Source: Actinomadura latina NBRC 106108 (lineage in GTDB: Bacteria > Actinomycetota > Actinomycetes > Streptosporangiales > Streptosporangiaceae). Taken from it: DNA of 64,000 bases. Location of the stretch: the NCBI RefSeq assembly GCF_001552195.1, contig NZ_BCQS01000019.1, forward strand, positions 1-64,000, written 5' to 3'. The notes under the pieces are model-generated. The model saw only the letters and a program-made list of their open reading frames with translations. It had not been told where the DNA came from and did not search any database. Below are positions 37,019 through 45,979 of this stretch, one piece after another. Made by a program: the position numbers and the translations under genes. Each line of letters begins with the position of its first letter. Position 1 is the first letter of the stretch.

Positions 37019-37083
37019 TGATTTGCCCAACATCAGCGTGACGGCGGTCCGGGGAACCCCGGCGCCGTCGTTACGCTGGCGGG

Positions 37084-37953
37084 ATGACGGGAGCCCCAGG
37101 GGTGAGTGCACACAGCGCGGCCGGGCCGGCGCCGTCCGACGAGCCGTCCCCGAGGCTGCGGCCGCAGTCGCTGATGCTGACCTACCTCGGCAACTACGTG
37201 CTGGGACGCGGCATCGCGGTGTTCTCCGGAAGCTTCATCGACACCTTCGCGCGGCTCGGCGTGGGCGAGCACGCCGTCCGGTCGACGCTGACCCGCATGG
37301 TCGGCCGCGGCCTGCTGGCGCGCCACCGCGAGGGGCGCCGCATGCACTTCGGGCTGACCCCGCGCTCGGAGGGCATCCTGCACGACGGCGAGGACCGCGT
37401 CTGGCGGCGCGGCGTGCTCAACACCGACTGGGACGGCAGCTGGACCGTCCTCGCGTTCTCCATGCCGGAGTCGTGGCAGCGCGTCCGGCAGGACCTGCGC
37501 GCCCGGCTGACCTGGGCCGGGTTCGGGTCGCTCGGCAACGGCACGTGGATCGCGCCGTCGCGGGTGGACGTCCGCCCGATCGTCGCGGGCCTCAACCTGA
37601 ACGGGCACCTGAAGGTGTTCGCGGGCCCGGCCGAGGAGCCGACGGACGTCCCGCACATGCTCCGCGAGGCGTTCGACCTCGACGGGCTCGCGAACGGCTA
37701 CCGGGCGTTCCTGGACCGCTGGGACCGCCCCGGCCCGCTCCCCCACGCCCCCGACGACCTCGCCCGCTACCTGTGGATGACCACCGAATGGCTGCAGCTC
37801 GTCCGCGCCGACCCGCGGCTGCCCGTCGAGCACCTGCCCGCCGGGTGGCCGGCCGTCCGCGGCCAGCAGGTCCTGCTGGAGCTGCGCGACCGCTACGAGG
37901 CGACCGCGCGGCGCCTCGCCGACGACGCGATCGAGTACGTCCGGGTGGGCTGA
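37084..37953 (+). CDS. PaaX-family transcriptional repressor
   Basis: A 289-residue regulator. The N-terminal winged helix (about 30-95) has SLMLTYLGNYVLGRG and GEHAVRSTLTRMVGRGLL; the rest matches the PaaX effector and C-terminal domains. PaaX proteins usually sense phenylacetyl-CoA. Placed divergently from a liv-type importer operon that encodes a CoA ligase, this protein probably responds to the CoA ester formed by that ligase. Confidence 0.9.
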   Translation: MTGAPGVSAHSAAGPAPSDEPSPRLRPQSLMLTYLGNYVLGRGIAVFSGSFIDTFARLGVGEHAVRSTLTRMVGRGLLARHREGRRMHFGLTPRSEGILHDGEDRVWRRGVLNTDWDGSWTVLAFSMPESWQRVRQDLRARLTWAGFGSLGNGTWIAPSRVDVRPIVAGLNLNGHLKVFAGPAEEPTDVPHMLREAFDLDGLANGYRAFLDRWDRPGPLPHAPDDLARYLWMTTEWLQLVRADPRLPVEHLPAGWPAVRGQQVLLELRDRYEATARRLADDAIEYVRVG

Positions 37954-38030
37954 TCGCCCCGGCGGAGCTGCATGAGCTCCCCTTTTGGCGGGTACGCCCG
38001 GTGCCCGGGCACCAACGGAAGGTGATCAGC

Positions 38031-38426
38031 ATGTCTCTCGGAGCCGGCGACCCGGCGGGCCCCTCCGCCGCCGACACGCTGGAGGTGCGCAGCGAGGTCC
38101 GCGGCCCCTGCCTGCTCGTGGAGGCGGACGGGGATCTCACCATCCTCACGGCCGACCGGCTGCGCGAACACGTCCTCGCCGACATGCGCGAGATGGCGGG
38201 GCCTCCGCGGATCGTCCTGGACGTCGGCGGGGTCGGCTTCTGCGACTCGTCCGGCCTCAACGCGCTCATCATCATCTGGAAGGCCGCGCACCGGGGCGGC
38301 GGCGACTTCATGCTGGCCGGCCTGGACCGGCGTTTCCGCACGATCATCGAGCGCAGCGGCCTGGACCGCCACCTCGTCGCCCACCCGACCGCCGAACAGG
38401 CCCTCGCCGCCCTGACCGCACCCTAG
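38031..38426 (+). CDS. STAS-domain anti-sigma-factor antagonist
   Basis: A 131-residue SpoIIAA/RsbV-like protein. The conserved phospho-acceptor region reads FCDSSGLNALI, with an Asp-Ser-Ser context typical for the regulatory serine. When unphosphorylated it would bind an anti-sigma kinase and free a sigma factor. No kinase or sigma gene lies next to it. The ATG at 38031 is used; an in-frame GTG six bases earlier (38022) is possible. Confidence 0.9.
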   Translation: MSLGAGDPAGPSAADTLEVRSEVRGPCLLVEADGDLTILTADRLREHVLADMREMAGPPRIVLDVGGVGFCDSSGLNALIIIWKAAHRGGGDFMLAGLDRRFRTIIERSGLDRHLVAHPTAEQALAALTAP

Positions 38427-38469
38427 CCCGCTCCGCGTCGTCGCCCGCTCCGGACCGCGGCGGGCCGGG

Positions 38470-40215
38470 CTAACGCGGCGCCGGGAGGGTGATGGTGAGG
38501 GTGGTGCCCTGGCCGGGTGGGCTTTTGATGGTCACGTGGCCGCGGAGGGCTTGGACGCGGTCGGTCAGGCCGGCCAGGCCGCCGCGGGGGGAGGGGGCGG
38601 CGCCGCCCGCGCCGTCGTCGCGGACCTCCGCCACGATCTCGGTGGGGCCGGGGCGGACGGCCAGGTCGACGGAGCCGGCCCGGGCGTGCTTGACGGCGTT
38701 CGTCAGGGCCTCGCAGAGGGCGAAGTAGAGCGTCGACTCGATCTCCGGCGCTAAGCGGCCGGGGGGCAGGTCGAGGCGGACGGGCACCGGGGCGCGGGAC
38801 GCGACCAGTTCGATGGCCGGGCCCAGGCCGGCGTCGGCGAGGATCGCCGGGTGGACGCCGCGGGCCAGGTCGTCCAGTTCGGCGACGGCCTCGGCGAGTT
38901 CACGGCGGCAGACCCGGGCCTGCTCGCGGGCGGCCGGGTCCGCCGCGGCGTCCTCCAGCCGGCCGAGGGTCTCCTCCAGGGCGCGGAGGCGGGCGCGGGC
39001 GCTGCGCTTCAGGTCGTCGGCGAGCCGCTCGCGCTCGGCGGCCTGGACGCGGACGAGGAGTTCCTGCGCGTCGCGGGCCCGCTGGAGGGCGGCCTGCGCG
39101 GCGACCTCCAGGCGGACGGTCTCCAGCGCCCGGCCGCCCGCGGTCAGCGCCGCCTCGACGAGCGGCTCGTGGTCGCGGAGCGCGGCGGCGACGTCGACGG
39201 TGGCGAGGGGCAGGCCGGCGGACGTGCGGACCTCGTGCCGCCAGCGCCCCGGCGCGTCCCCCATCGGACGGCCGTCCACGCCGACGTAGCCGCCGTCGGC
39301 CCACAGCCACAGGTCGAGGGCGCCGTCGCCGAGGACGCTGCGCAGGGCGTCGCGGACCTTCTCCACCGAGACGGGAGCGGTGAGGCGGTGCATCCGCTCC
39401 ACCACGGTCAGCTCGGACAGGCGGGCGCGCAGCGCGGTGAAGAGGAAGACGATCGGCAGCGTCGTGGCGCAGAAGCCCTGGATGAAGTAGACCCGCAGGA
39501 CATCGTCGAGGGTCACCGAAGTGCCGAGGAGCGTGCCCTGGACAGCGAGGGCGAGGCTGACGCCGACCGTCACGGCCGCCGCGACGGGGACGGTGAACGC
39601 CCGGTCCAGCCGCCCGGTGCGGGGCACCCGCGCCAGCAGCAGCACCACGAGGGCGCCCGCGAGGGCGACCATGGCGACCGTCACGGCCCGCTGGGCGCAG
39701 CGGAAGACCTCCTCGTCGGGGTGGACGGACGGCCAGGGGACCGAGGCCGCGAAGCCGTTCCAGTGGGGACGCGAGACCGCGCACAGCAGCGCCTGCCCGC
39801 CGACCATGATGACGACGGCGGCGGCCGTCCACAGCCGGGTGGCGGCGCCCTCCAGGCGGCCGCCCGGATACGTGACGACACCGGCGCCGATCGCGACGAA
39901 GAACACCGACTGGGCGAACACCGAGACCACCGGCGCCATTCCGGTGTTCCAGGCCCCCGACCACGTCACCGCCCAGGCCGCGGCGGCGAAGACGAACGCC
40001 GCGCCCGTGCGCCGCCCGAGCCGGCCGGCGGCGAGCAGGCCGCCCGCGGCGGCGAATCCGCCGCAGCACGCCAGGGTGACCGCCGCGGCGGCGGGGTGCC
40101 CGCGCCAGTACGGCCAGCCGCACGCCAGCGCGGCCGCCGCGACCGCCGTGCCCGCGCCCAGGGCGCGGCGGACCCGCGCGCCCAGCCACAGCGGCCAGCG
40201 GGGGACGGCCCTCAC
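38470..40215 (-). CDS. Membrane histidine-kinase paralogue lacking the phospho-acceptor His
   Basis: A 581-residue protein with about eight N-terminal membrane segments (residues about 15-300), a linker, a HisKA_3-type dimerisation helix and a HATPase domain. In the dimerisation helix the usual D-L-H-D-G-A is D-L-K-R-S-A: the phosphorylated His is Lys403 (codon 39007-39009). The ATP-binding domain looks intact: N-box ALTNAVKHA with Asn506, DDGAGG and the GLAGL lid. So it may bind and hydrolyse ATP, but cannot autophosphorylate in cis. GTG 40215 is chosen for its strong GGAAGG ribosome binding site; an upstream GTG (40248) is possible. It is a paralogue of the kinase at 41157-42944 across its full length. 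Confidence 0.85.
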   Translation of the reverse strand: MRAVPRWPLWLGARVRRALGAGTAVAAAALACGWPYWRGHPAAAAVTLACCGGFAAAGGLLAAGRLGRRTGAAFVFAAAAWAVTWSGAWNTGMAPVVSVFAQSVFFVAIGAGVVTYPGGRLEGAATRLWTAAAVVIMVGGQALLCAVSRPHWNGFAASVPWPSVHPDEEVFRCAQRAVTVAMVALAGALVVLLLARVPRTGRLDRAFTVPVAAAVTVGVSLALAVQGTLLGTSVTLDDVLRVYFIQGFCATTLPIVFLFTALRARLSELTVVERMHRLTAPVSVEKVRDALRSVLGDGALDLWLWADGGYVGVDGRPMGDAPGRWRHEVRTSAGLPLATVDVAAALRDHEPLVEAALTAGGRALETVRLEVAAQAALQRARDAQELLVRVQAAERERLADDLKRSARARLRALEETLGRLEDAAADPAAREQARVCRRELAEAVAELDDLARGVHPAILADAGLGPAIELVASRAPVPVRLDLPPGRLAPEIESTLYFALCEALTNAVKHARAGSVDLAVRPGPTEIVAEVRDDGAGGAAPSPRGGLAGLTDRVQALRGHVTIKSPPGQGTTLTITLPAPR

Positions 40216-40491
40216 CGCCTTCCTTCCCGTGTCGTCCCGGGAAACCACTGTCCGGGAGTGGGGTTTTCCCGGATGTGCGGAGCATGCGGTACCGGGAGCA
40301 TGGGAGTGTGCCGGACGAGGTGCCCTGGCACGGGGCCCCGGCACAGGCTCGCGGCGCGTGCCGGTGGCGTGCGGGGGCCACCACCGGAGCCACCGACCGA
40401 CCCGACTCCTGCGGTCAGTTTTCCGCACCCCGGGTGGAAAGCGGAGGGCCCGTTACCCGATTGATGCGCGGCCTGGTCGATATCCGCGGCG
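40216..40491 (-). promoter_or_regulatory. 276-bp gap upstream of the His-less kinase, with shared 19-mer
   Basis: Separates the response regulator from the first kinase gene on the same strand. It includes CGTTACCCGATTGATGCGC (40451-40469), found at 17 of 19 positions also upstream of the second kinase gene (43073-43091). The rest shows GC-rich hairpin potential but no clear gene. Confidence 0.55.
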
Positions 40492-41166
40492 TCAGCGGGT
40501 CTCGGCGGCCCGCAGCCAGGTGAGGACCGCCAGCACCCGCTTGTTGCTGTCCTGCGGACCGGGCGGCGCGCCCGCCGAGGCGATCTTCAGCTTGGTGAAG
40601 ATGGCGCGGACGTGGTCCTCGACCGTCCGGGCGGACAGGTGCAGCCGCTTGCCGATGCCCGCGTTCGAGTGGCCCTCGGCCATCAGCCCCAGGACCTCCC
40701 GCTCGCGCCCGGACAGCCGGGACAGCTCCTGCTCGCGGTGCCGGGCCTCGACGAGCCGGCTCACCACGTCCGGGTCGATGACGACCTCGCCGCGCATCAC
40801 CCGCTCCAGCGCGGAGCGCAGGTTGTCCACGTCGGTGACGTGGTCCTTCAGCAGGTAGCCGACGCCGCGCGGCTGGTCGCGGAACAGCTCCATCGCCTGC
40901 GGCGTCTCGTTGTAGGCCGACAGGACGAGGACGCCGAGGCCGGGGTGGCGCTCCAGCAGCCGGCGGGCGGCGACGACCCCCTCGTTGGTGAACGTCGGCG
41001 GCATGTGCAGGTCGAGGATCGCCACGTCGGGCGGATCGCCCGCCACGCGGGCGAGCAGCTCCTCGCCGGAACCCGCGGACACCACGACCTCGATGCCTAC
41101 CGTGGTGAGCAGGGTGACCAGTGCCTGCCGGAAGATCCCGCTGTCCTCCGCCACGGCTACTCGCAT
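40492..41166 (-). CDS. NarL/FixJ-type response regulator
   Basis: A 224-residue regulator. The receiver domain (about 1-120) has the acidic pocket E7-D8, the phosphorylation Asp52 (LDLHMPP), Ser83 and Lys107. A LuxR-type helix-turn-helix follows at about 150-195 (LSGREREVL, NAGIGKRLHLSARTVEDHVR). It overlaps the upstream histidine kinase by ten bases, so the two are made together. It is also adjacent to the His-less paralogue, suggesting that both kinases feed it. Targets are unknown. Confidence 0.93.
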   Translation of the reverse strand: MRVAVAEDSGIFRQALVTLLTTVGIEVVVSAGSGEELLARVAGDPPDVAILDLHMPPTFTNEGVVAARRLLERHPGLGVLVLSAYNETPQAMELFRDQPRGVGYLLKDHVTDVDNLRSALERVMRGEVVIDPDVVSRLVEARHREQELSRLSGREREVLGLMAEGHSNAGIGKRLHLSARTVEDHVRAIFTKLKIASAGAPPGPQDSNKRVLAVLTWLRAAETR

Positions 41167-42944
41167 GGAAGGTCCATCCTTACCTTCGTGCCCCCACCGG
41201 GACCGCCGCCGATTTCCACCTGGCCGTGCAGCGCCCGCACCCGCCCGGACAGCCCGGCGAGGTCGGCGGCGGGGTCGCAGGGACCCGTGCCGTCAGAGGT
41301 CATCTCCGCGGCCAGCCGGCCGCCCTCGTGGCCGACCCGGACGTGCACCTTGGTCGCATGCGCGCGGTCGACAGCGTACGACAGCGTCTCGCAAAGCACC
41401 GAGTAAAGCGTGGACTCGATCTCCCGGGAGAACCGGCGCGGGGCGACGTCGAGCCTCACCCGGACGCCGACCCGCTCGGCGAGGACCTCCAGCGCCGGGC
41501 CGAGGCCGTCCTGGACGAGCAGCGCCGGCTGGACCTCGCGGGCGAGCGCGCGCAGCTCGGCGAGGGCCTCCATCAGCTCGGCGCGGCAGGTCCGGGCGTG
41601 TTCCTTCACCGCCGGGTCGTCGGTCACGGCCTCCAGCGTGCCGAGCATCGCGCCGAGCGCGAGCAGCCGCTGCTGCGCGCCGTCGTGCAGGTCGCGGGCG
41701 AGGCGCTCGCGCTCCACGGTCTCGGCGCGGACGAGCCGCCGGTAGGCGGCGCGGACCTGCTCCAGGCCCGCGTGCACGCCGGCCTGGAGCCGCGCGGTCT
41801 CCAGCGCCCGGCCGCCCGCGGCCAGCGCCGCCTCGACCAGGGACTCGTGGTCGCGGAGCGCGCCGCCCAGCTCGACGACGGCGAGCGGGTCCCCGGCGGC
41901 GCTGCGCACCCGGCACCGCCAGCGCCCCCCGGCCGTGTCGTCCGGATCGAGGTCGACGGGGTGCCCGGCGGTGTCGACGTAGGTGCGCTCGATCGGCGCC
42001 CAGAACCACAGCTCCAGCGTCGGGTCGTGCAGGACGTCGCGCAGCGCGTCGCGGACCCGTTCGACCGACACCGGCGCGGTCAGCCTGAGCATCCGGCCGG
42101 CGACGGTCAGCTCGCTGATGCGGACCCGGAGCCCGGACGCCAGCATGGTGAGCGGGACGAGCACGATGACCGCGCCCTGGACGACGTAGACGCGCAGGAG
42201 GTCGTCCAGCGGGATCGAGTCCTCCATGATCGGCTTCTGCGTCAGCGCGGCCAGGACCGCCACGAACGCGACGGCGACGGTGACCGGGAGGGTGAGCAGG
42301 CGCCGCATCCGGCCCATCCTCGGCAGCCGCAGCATCAGCACGAGGGCGAACGCGAAGGCGAGGAAGACGTAGAGGGTACCGGAGACCCGCAGGACGACCC
42401 GGAAGACCTCCAGGTCGGGGAACGGCGCGGGCCACCACACCGACTCGCCGCGGAACGCCGCCCACTCCGGCTCGGAGGTGACCCACAGCGCGGTCGGGCA
42501 GCCCAAGAGGATCACGCACGCCAGGACCGTCCAGATCCGGTCGGCCAGGTACTCCAGCCGCCCGGCCGGGTAGAGCAGGACGCCCACGGCGAGCGCGAGG
42601 TAGAAGGTGGCCTGCGCGTACGGGGACATGATCGGCCCGATGGTCGCGTCCCAGCTCGCCGCCCAGTTGACCGCCCAGCAGACCGACGCGGCGGTGAACA
42701 GCAGCCCGGTGCGGCGGGTCCGCCCGCCGGTCGAGAGCAGCACGCCCACCACGGCGATGGCGGCACAACTGACCAGCGTGATGGCGGCGGCCCCCGGATG
42801 GTGCCGCCAGTACGGCCAGCCTGCGAGCAGCGCCAGCCCGGCCACCGCCGGCCCGGCGGCGAGGGCGCGCCTCGTCTCCGCACCGAACCACGGGGGCGAC
42901 CTGCGCCGCCGCGGTGCGGAAATCACCACGACCACCCTTTCCAT
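41157..42944 (-). CDS. Membrane histidine kinase with degenerate ATP-binding domain
   Basis: A 595-residue paralogue of the His-less kinase: about eight membrane segments, then linker, HisKA_3 helix and HATPase domain. The phospho-acceptor is present (RDLHDGAQQRL, His420). The ATP lid is doubtful: the N-box that should read E-x-x-x-N is E-T-L-S-Y (Tyr523 in place of Asn), the following Lys/His are Asp/Arg, and the first Gly of the GLAGL region is Asp. SDGTG keeps the DxGxG core. It may thus accept phosphate but bind ATP poorly. ATG 42944 is the likely start; a GTG slightly downstream is possible. It overlaps the response-regulator gene by ten bases. Confidence 0.87.
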   Translation of the reverse strand: MERVVVVISAPRRRRSPPWFGAETRRALAAGPAVAGLALLAGWPYWRHHPGAAAITLVSCAAIAVVGVLLSTGGRTRRTGLLFTAASVCWAVNWAASWDATIGPIMSPYAQATFYLALAVGVLLYPAGRLEYLADRIWTVLACVILLGCPTALWVTSEPEWAAFRGESVWWPAPFPDLEVFRVVLRVSGTLYVFLAFAFALVLMLRLPRMGRMRRLLTLPVTVAVAFVAVLAALTQKPIMEDSIPLDDLLRVYVVQGAVIVLVPLTMLASGLRVRISELTVAGRMLRLTAPVSVERVRDALRDVLHDPTLELWFWAPIERTYVDTAGHPVDLDPDDTAGGRWRCRVRSAAGDPLAVVELGGALRDHESLVEAALAAGGRALETARLQAGVHAGLEQVRAAYRRLVRAETVERERLARDLHDGAQQRLLALGAMLGTLEAVTDDPAVKEHARTCRAELMEALAELRALAREVQPALLVQDGLGPALEVLAERVGVRVRLDVAPRRFSREIESTLYSVLCETLSYAVDRAHATKVHVRVGHEGGRLAAEMTSDGTGPCDPAADLAGLSGRVRALHGQVEIGGGPGGGTKVRMDLPCE

Positions 42945-43356
42945 GCTCGGACCTCGCGGGACGTCCTGCCACCGGAAACCCACGGGGCGCCGGTCCGTGC
43001 TTTCCCGGACACGGCCCGCCCCATGCCGGCCGCCCCGGAATTGTTCCCGACTCGCGACCGGCTTCACAGTGCCGTTATCCGATCGATGCGCACGCCGTTC
43101 CGCGTTTCCGTCCCGATCTTGCAGGGCCGGAGTCCCGCGCGGCCGGGACCATTCGGGACGCGCACCCCTTGACGCGGGACGGACTTCCGTCGTGATCCTG
43201 GTCAGACGTCCTTTCAACACCCGGTGAAAGGAATTCACATTCACCGGGTAAACACGGTCGGCCGTCCGGTTCGCCTGGGTTGCCGGGCAAGCCGGGGAAT
43301 GCCAGGATCATTCCCGCGAACAATGGGGGTCATGTCGAGAAAGGGGCGCGGGGGAA
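42945..43356. promoter_or_regulatory. 412-bp gap between the kinase and the cyclase-like gene
   Basis: No gene is apparent. It should contain two divergent promoters. The 19-mer CGTTATCCGATCGATGCGC at 43073-43091 matches the copy at 40451-40469. A shared TTTCCCGG-type segment near each copy hints at a duplicated promoter region. The right half, up to the cyclase-like start, shows an A/T-enriched patch (43215-43250) that may include a promoter. Confidence 0.5.
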
Positions 43357-44145
43357 ATGAGCAACGAGACGGCCGTGCGCGCCGGGGGGCCGGGGGCGGT
43401 GCGGCCCGTGCTCGTCGACGCGTCCGGGCCGCTGTGCCCGGTGGCCGACCGGGTACGGGTCCGGCCGCGGTACCGGGCGATCCTGGCGGTGGACATCGAG
43501 GGGTCCACCGCCCGCACCGACCCGGTCAAGGCGGAGCTCCGGCGCACGCTGTACCGGCTGCTGGAGGAGGCGTTCAACCGGGCCGGAATCGGGCGGCGGT
43601 ACCGGGAGGAGTACGTCGACCGGGGGGATGGGGCGCTCGTGCTGGTGCACCCTTTCGACGAGGTCCCGAAAACGCTGCTGCTGCACCCGGTGGTCCCGAT
43701 CCTGTCCGCGCTGCTCGCCGAATACAATTCGGCGCAGACGATCTCCCCCGGCGGCGACCGGCGAATTCGCGTTCGCGTCGTCGTGCACGCCGGAGAGGTG
43801 CAGAGCGACGGCCACGGCAATTTCGGCGAGGCGCTCGACGTCGCCTTCCGGCTGCTGGACTCGGCGGAGGCGAAGGACGCGCTGCGGCGCACCCGCGCGC
43901 CGGTGGCGCTGGTCGTGTCCGAGGACATCTACCACTCGATCGTCCGGCACGGGTACGAGGGGATCCGGGCCGAGTCCTACGTCCCGCTCGTCCGGCTGGA
44001 GGTGACCGGCCGCAGCCACCAGGGCTGGGTGCACGACGCCGGCGCCGCCCGGGCCGCCGCCCACCGCCGGGCCGGTGTCCCCGCGTGGCGGCGGCGGCTG
44101 CGCTCGCTGGCGGTCAGCGGCGGCGGGCCACACCCGCCAGGGTGA
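43357..44145 (+). CDS. Class III nucleotidyl-cyclase-like protein, probably degenerate
   Basis: A 262-residue soluble protein. The cyclase homology region has two metal-type Asp residues: D46 in AVDIEGST and D91 in DRGDGAL. It also has a VVHAGEV segment in place of the usual GVHtGE. The Asn/Arg stretch that closes catalytic sites (G-x-x-x-N-x-A-x-R) reads GEALDVAFR, so the transition-state Asn is missing. Similar proteins are common in actinobacteria and may be regulators rather than cyclases. Catalysis is uncertain. A GGGGGAA ribosome binding site precedes the ATG. Confidence 0.65.
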   Translation: MSNETAVRAGGPGAVRPVLVDASGPLCPVADRVRVRPRYRAILAVDIEGSTARTDPVKAELRRTLYRLLEEAFNRAGIGRRYREEYVDRGDGALVLVHPFDEVPKTLLLHPVVPILSALLAEYNSAQTISPGGDRRIRVRVVVHAGEVQSDGHGNFGEALDVAFRLLDSAEAKDALRRTRAPVALVVSEDIYHSIVRHGYEGIRAESYVPLVRLEVTGRSHQGWVHDAGAARAAAHRRAGVPAWRRRLRSLAVSGGGPHPPG

Positions 44146-44920
44146 AGGTGCGCTCCGGGTGCGCGGCCGGCGGCGCGGACGCGTCCGGCCGCCACTCCGA
44201 GGTGTAGGCCAGGCCCGGCTCCACGAGGTCGAAGCACGCGACGATGTCGCGGATCTCGGCCCGGCTCCGGCCCCAGAAGTGGCCGCTGGTCGGCTTGAAC
44301 ACCCGGCCGACGTCACCGCCGGACTCGGGTTCGGGCTCCTGGGTGATGTGCGTGAACACCAGGTGGCTGCCCGGCGCGAGCGCGTCGTGCAGGCGGCGGA
44401 GCGCGGCGGCGGCCTCGGCGGCGTCCTGGATGAAGTGCAGGACGCGGTCGAGGACGACCGCCACGGGCCGCGCGAAGTCGATGAGCGCGCGGACCTGCGG
44501 GTCCGCAGCGACGGTCTCCGGGCGCACCGGGTCGCACCGGACGAAGGCCGCCCGCTGCGTCCCGGCCAGGAGCGCGCGGGCGTGCGCGAGCACGACGGGG
44601 TCGCCGTCGGCGAACACGACGGTCGCATCGGGCGCGACCTCGGCGGCGACCTCGTGGACGTTCCCGCTCGCCGGCAGCTTGCTGCCGATGTCGATGAACT
44701 GCCGGACGCCCCTGCGGGCGAGGAACCGGACGGCGCGGCCGATGAAGGCGTGGTTCTCCAGCGCCGCCATCCGCGCCTCCGGGATGACGGCGAGCAGCTG
44801 CTCGGCGACCTCCCGGTCCGCCGCGTAGTTGTCCTTGCCGCCGAGCAGGTAGTCGTAGATCCGGGCCGTGTTGGGCGTCACCAGATCCACGTCGGCGGGA
44901 GTCCACCTCTCATCGGCCAT
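44114..44920 (-). CDS. SAM-dependent methyltransferase, PF04672 (DUF574) family
   Basis: A 268-residue protein with the family start pattern PNTARIYDYLLGGKDNYAAD and a Rossmann SAM site at FIDIGSKLPASGNVHE. Such methyltransferases are abundant in actinomycetes and of mostly unknown substrate. ATG 44920 is preferred over TTG 44926. The 3' end overlaps the convergent cyclase-like gene by 32 bases. Confidence 0.9.
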   Translation of the reverse strand: MADERWTPADVDLVTPNTARIYDYLLGGKDNYAADREVAEQLLAVIPEARMAALENHAFIGRAVRFLARRGVRQFIDIGSKLPASGNVHEVAAEVAPDATVVFADGDPVVLAHARALLAGTQRAAFVRCDPVRPETVAADPQVRALIDFARPVAVVLDRVLHFIQDAAEAAAALRRLHDALAPGSHLVFTHITQEPEPESGGDVGRVFKPTSGHFWGRSRAEIRDIVACFDLVEPGLAYTSEWRPDASAPPAAHPERTFTLAGVARRR

Positions 44921-45028
44921 TCGCAAAACTCCGCTCGTCCCCGGTCAAATGATCGTCTCATAGCGCGCGGAGCACCCGCACCGGGACCGTCCGTGAGGCC
45001 GCCCCGGCGCGTGCGTTCGGCGGTGGAG

Positions 45029-45709
45029 CTATTCGTGCGAGGCCGGGTGGGCGTCGTGCCGGGCGCCGGCCGTGGCGTTCTTGTGGGCGCAGGCGACGCG
45101 CTCGATCTCGGCCGCGTCCGCCTTCTCGCTGATGAGGGCCAGGATGCGCTCGTGCTCGACCACCGAGCGGCGGGCCCGGCCGGGGACGTAGCCGAACGTG
45201 GAGCGGCGCATGTGGTCCAGGCGCGCCCACTCGGCTTCGAGCAGGGCGCGCAGGTGCCCGTCCGGGCAGTGCTCGTAGATCGAGAAGTGGAACTCGCGGT
45301 TCAGCGCGGTGAACGCGGTCGGGTCGAACTCCTCCAGCGCCTCCGCCATCCGGTCGTTGATCCTGCGGGACGCGGCGATGTGCGCGGCCGTCATGGACGG
45401 CGCGGAGATCGCGGTGGCGTAGCCCTCCAGCCGGGCGAGGATCTGCAGGGTGTGCCCGACCTGCTCGGCGTCGAACACCGCGACGCGGGCGCCGACGTTG
45501 CGCACCACCTCGACGAGCCCGTCGGACTGCAGCCGGCGCAGCGCCTCGCGCAGCGGGATCGTGCTGACCCCGGTCTCCTGGGCGAGCTGGTTGATGACCA
45601 GCCGGTATCCGGGCACGTAGGTGCCGTCGAAGATGCGCGACCTCAGCAGCCCGTAGCAGAACTCCGCCTTGCTCTCCTTGGCCCGGTCGTGCTTCTTCGC
45701 GGCGCTCAC
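45029..45709 (-). CDS. GntR-family (FadR-type) transcriptional regulator
   Basis: A 226-residue regulator with an N-terminal winged helix (about 20-85; GTYVPGYRLVINQLAQETGVS, with PLREALRRLQSDGLV) and an FCD effector domain (about 90-215) containing the metal-binding type Asp/His residues. The GTG at 45709 is chosen for GAGGAG six bases upstream; a longer form to 45736 would overlap that site. FadR-type proteins control catabolism of carboxylic acids. No obvious target lies next to it. Confidence 0.9.
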   Translation of the reverse strand: MSAAKKHDRAKESKAEFCYGLLRSRIFDGTYVPGYRLVINQLAQETGVSTIPLREALRRLQSDGLVEVVRNVGARVAVFDAEQVGHTLQILARLEGYATAISAPSMTAAHIAASRRINDRMAEALEEFDPTAFTALNREFHFSIYEHCPDGHLRALLEAEWARLDHMRRSTFGYVPGRARRSVVEHERILALISEKADAAEIERVACAHKNATAGARHDAHPASHE

Positions 45710-45979
45710 CCGGTTCTCCTCATCCTCGGCCCGCACCTCCCGGTCGTGTCCGCCGGCCCGGTCACCGCGTCAGCGCGGCCAGGACGGCCGTACGGAAGTA
45801 CGGCCCGCCCGGCCCCTGGTGGGGGGCGCCGGGCACGGTGACCGTTCGGCCCCGCCGAGCCCGCCGGCGAGCCGCCCGGTTCCTCTCGACAGCTCATCAT
45901 TCTCGCGGACGGCGAAGACGGGTAGGACCTTCGCGTTCCCCGGACCGCCCGCCGACGGCCTCGGCAGCGTGGACCCGTC

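Noticed and set aside
38470-40215. A standard, autonomously functional histidine kinase
   Set aside because: The phospho-acceptor His is replaced by Lys403 in an otherwise well-aligned dimerisation helix.
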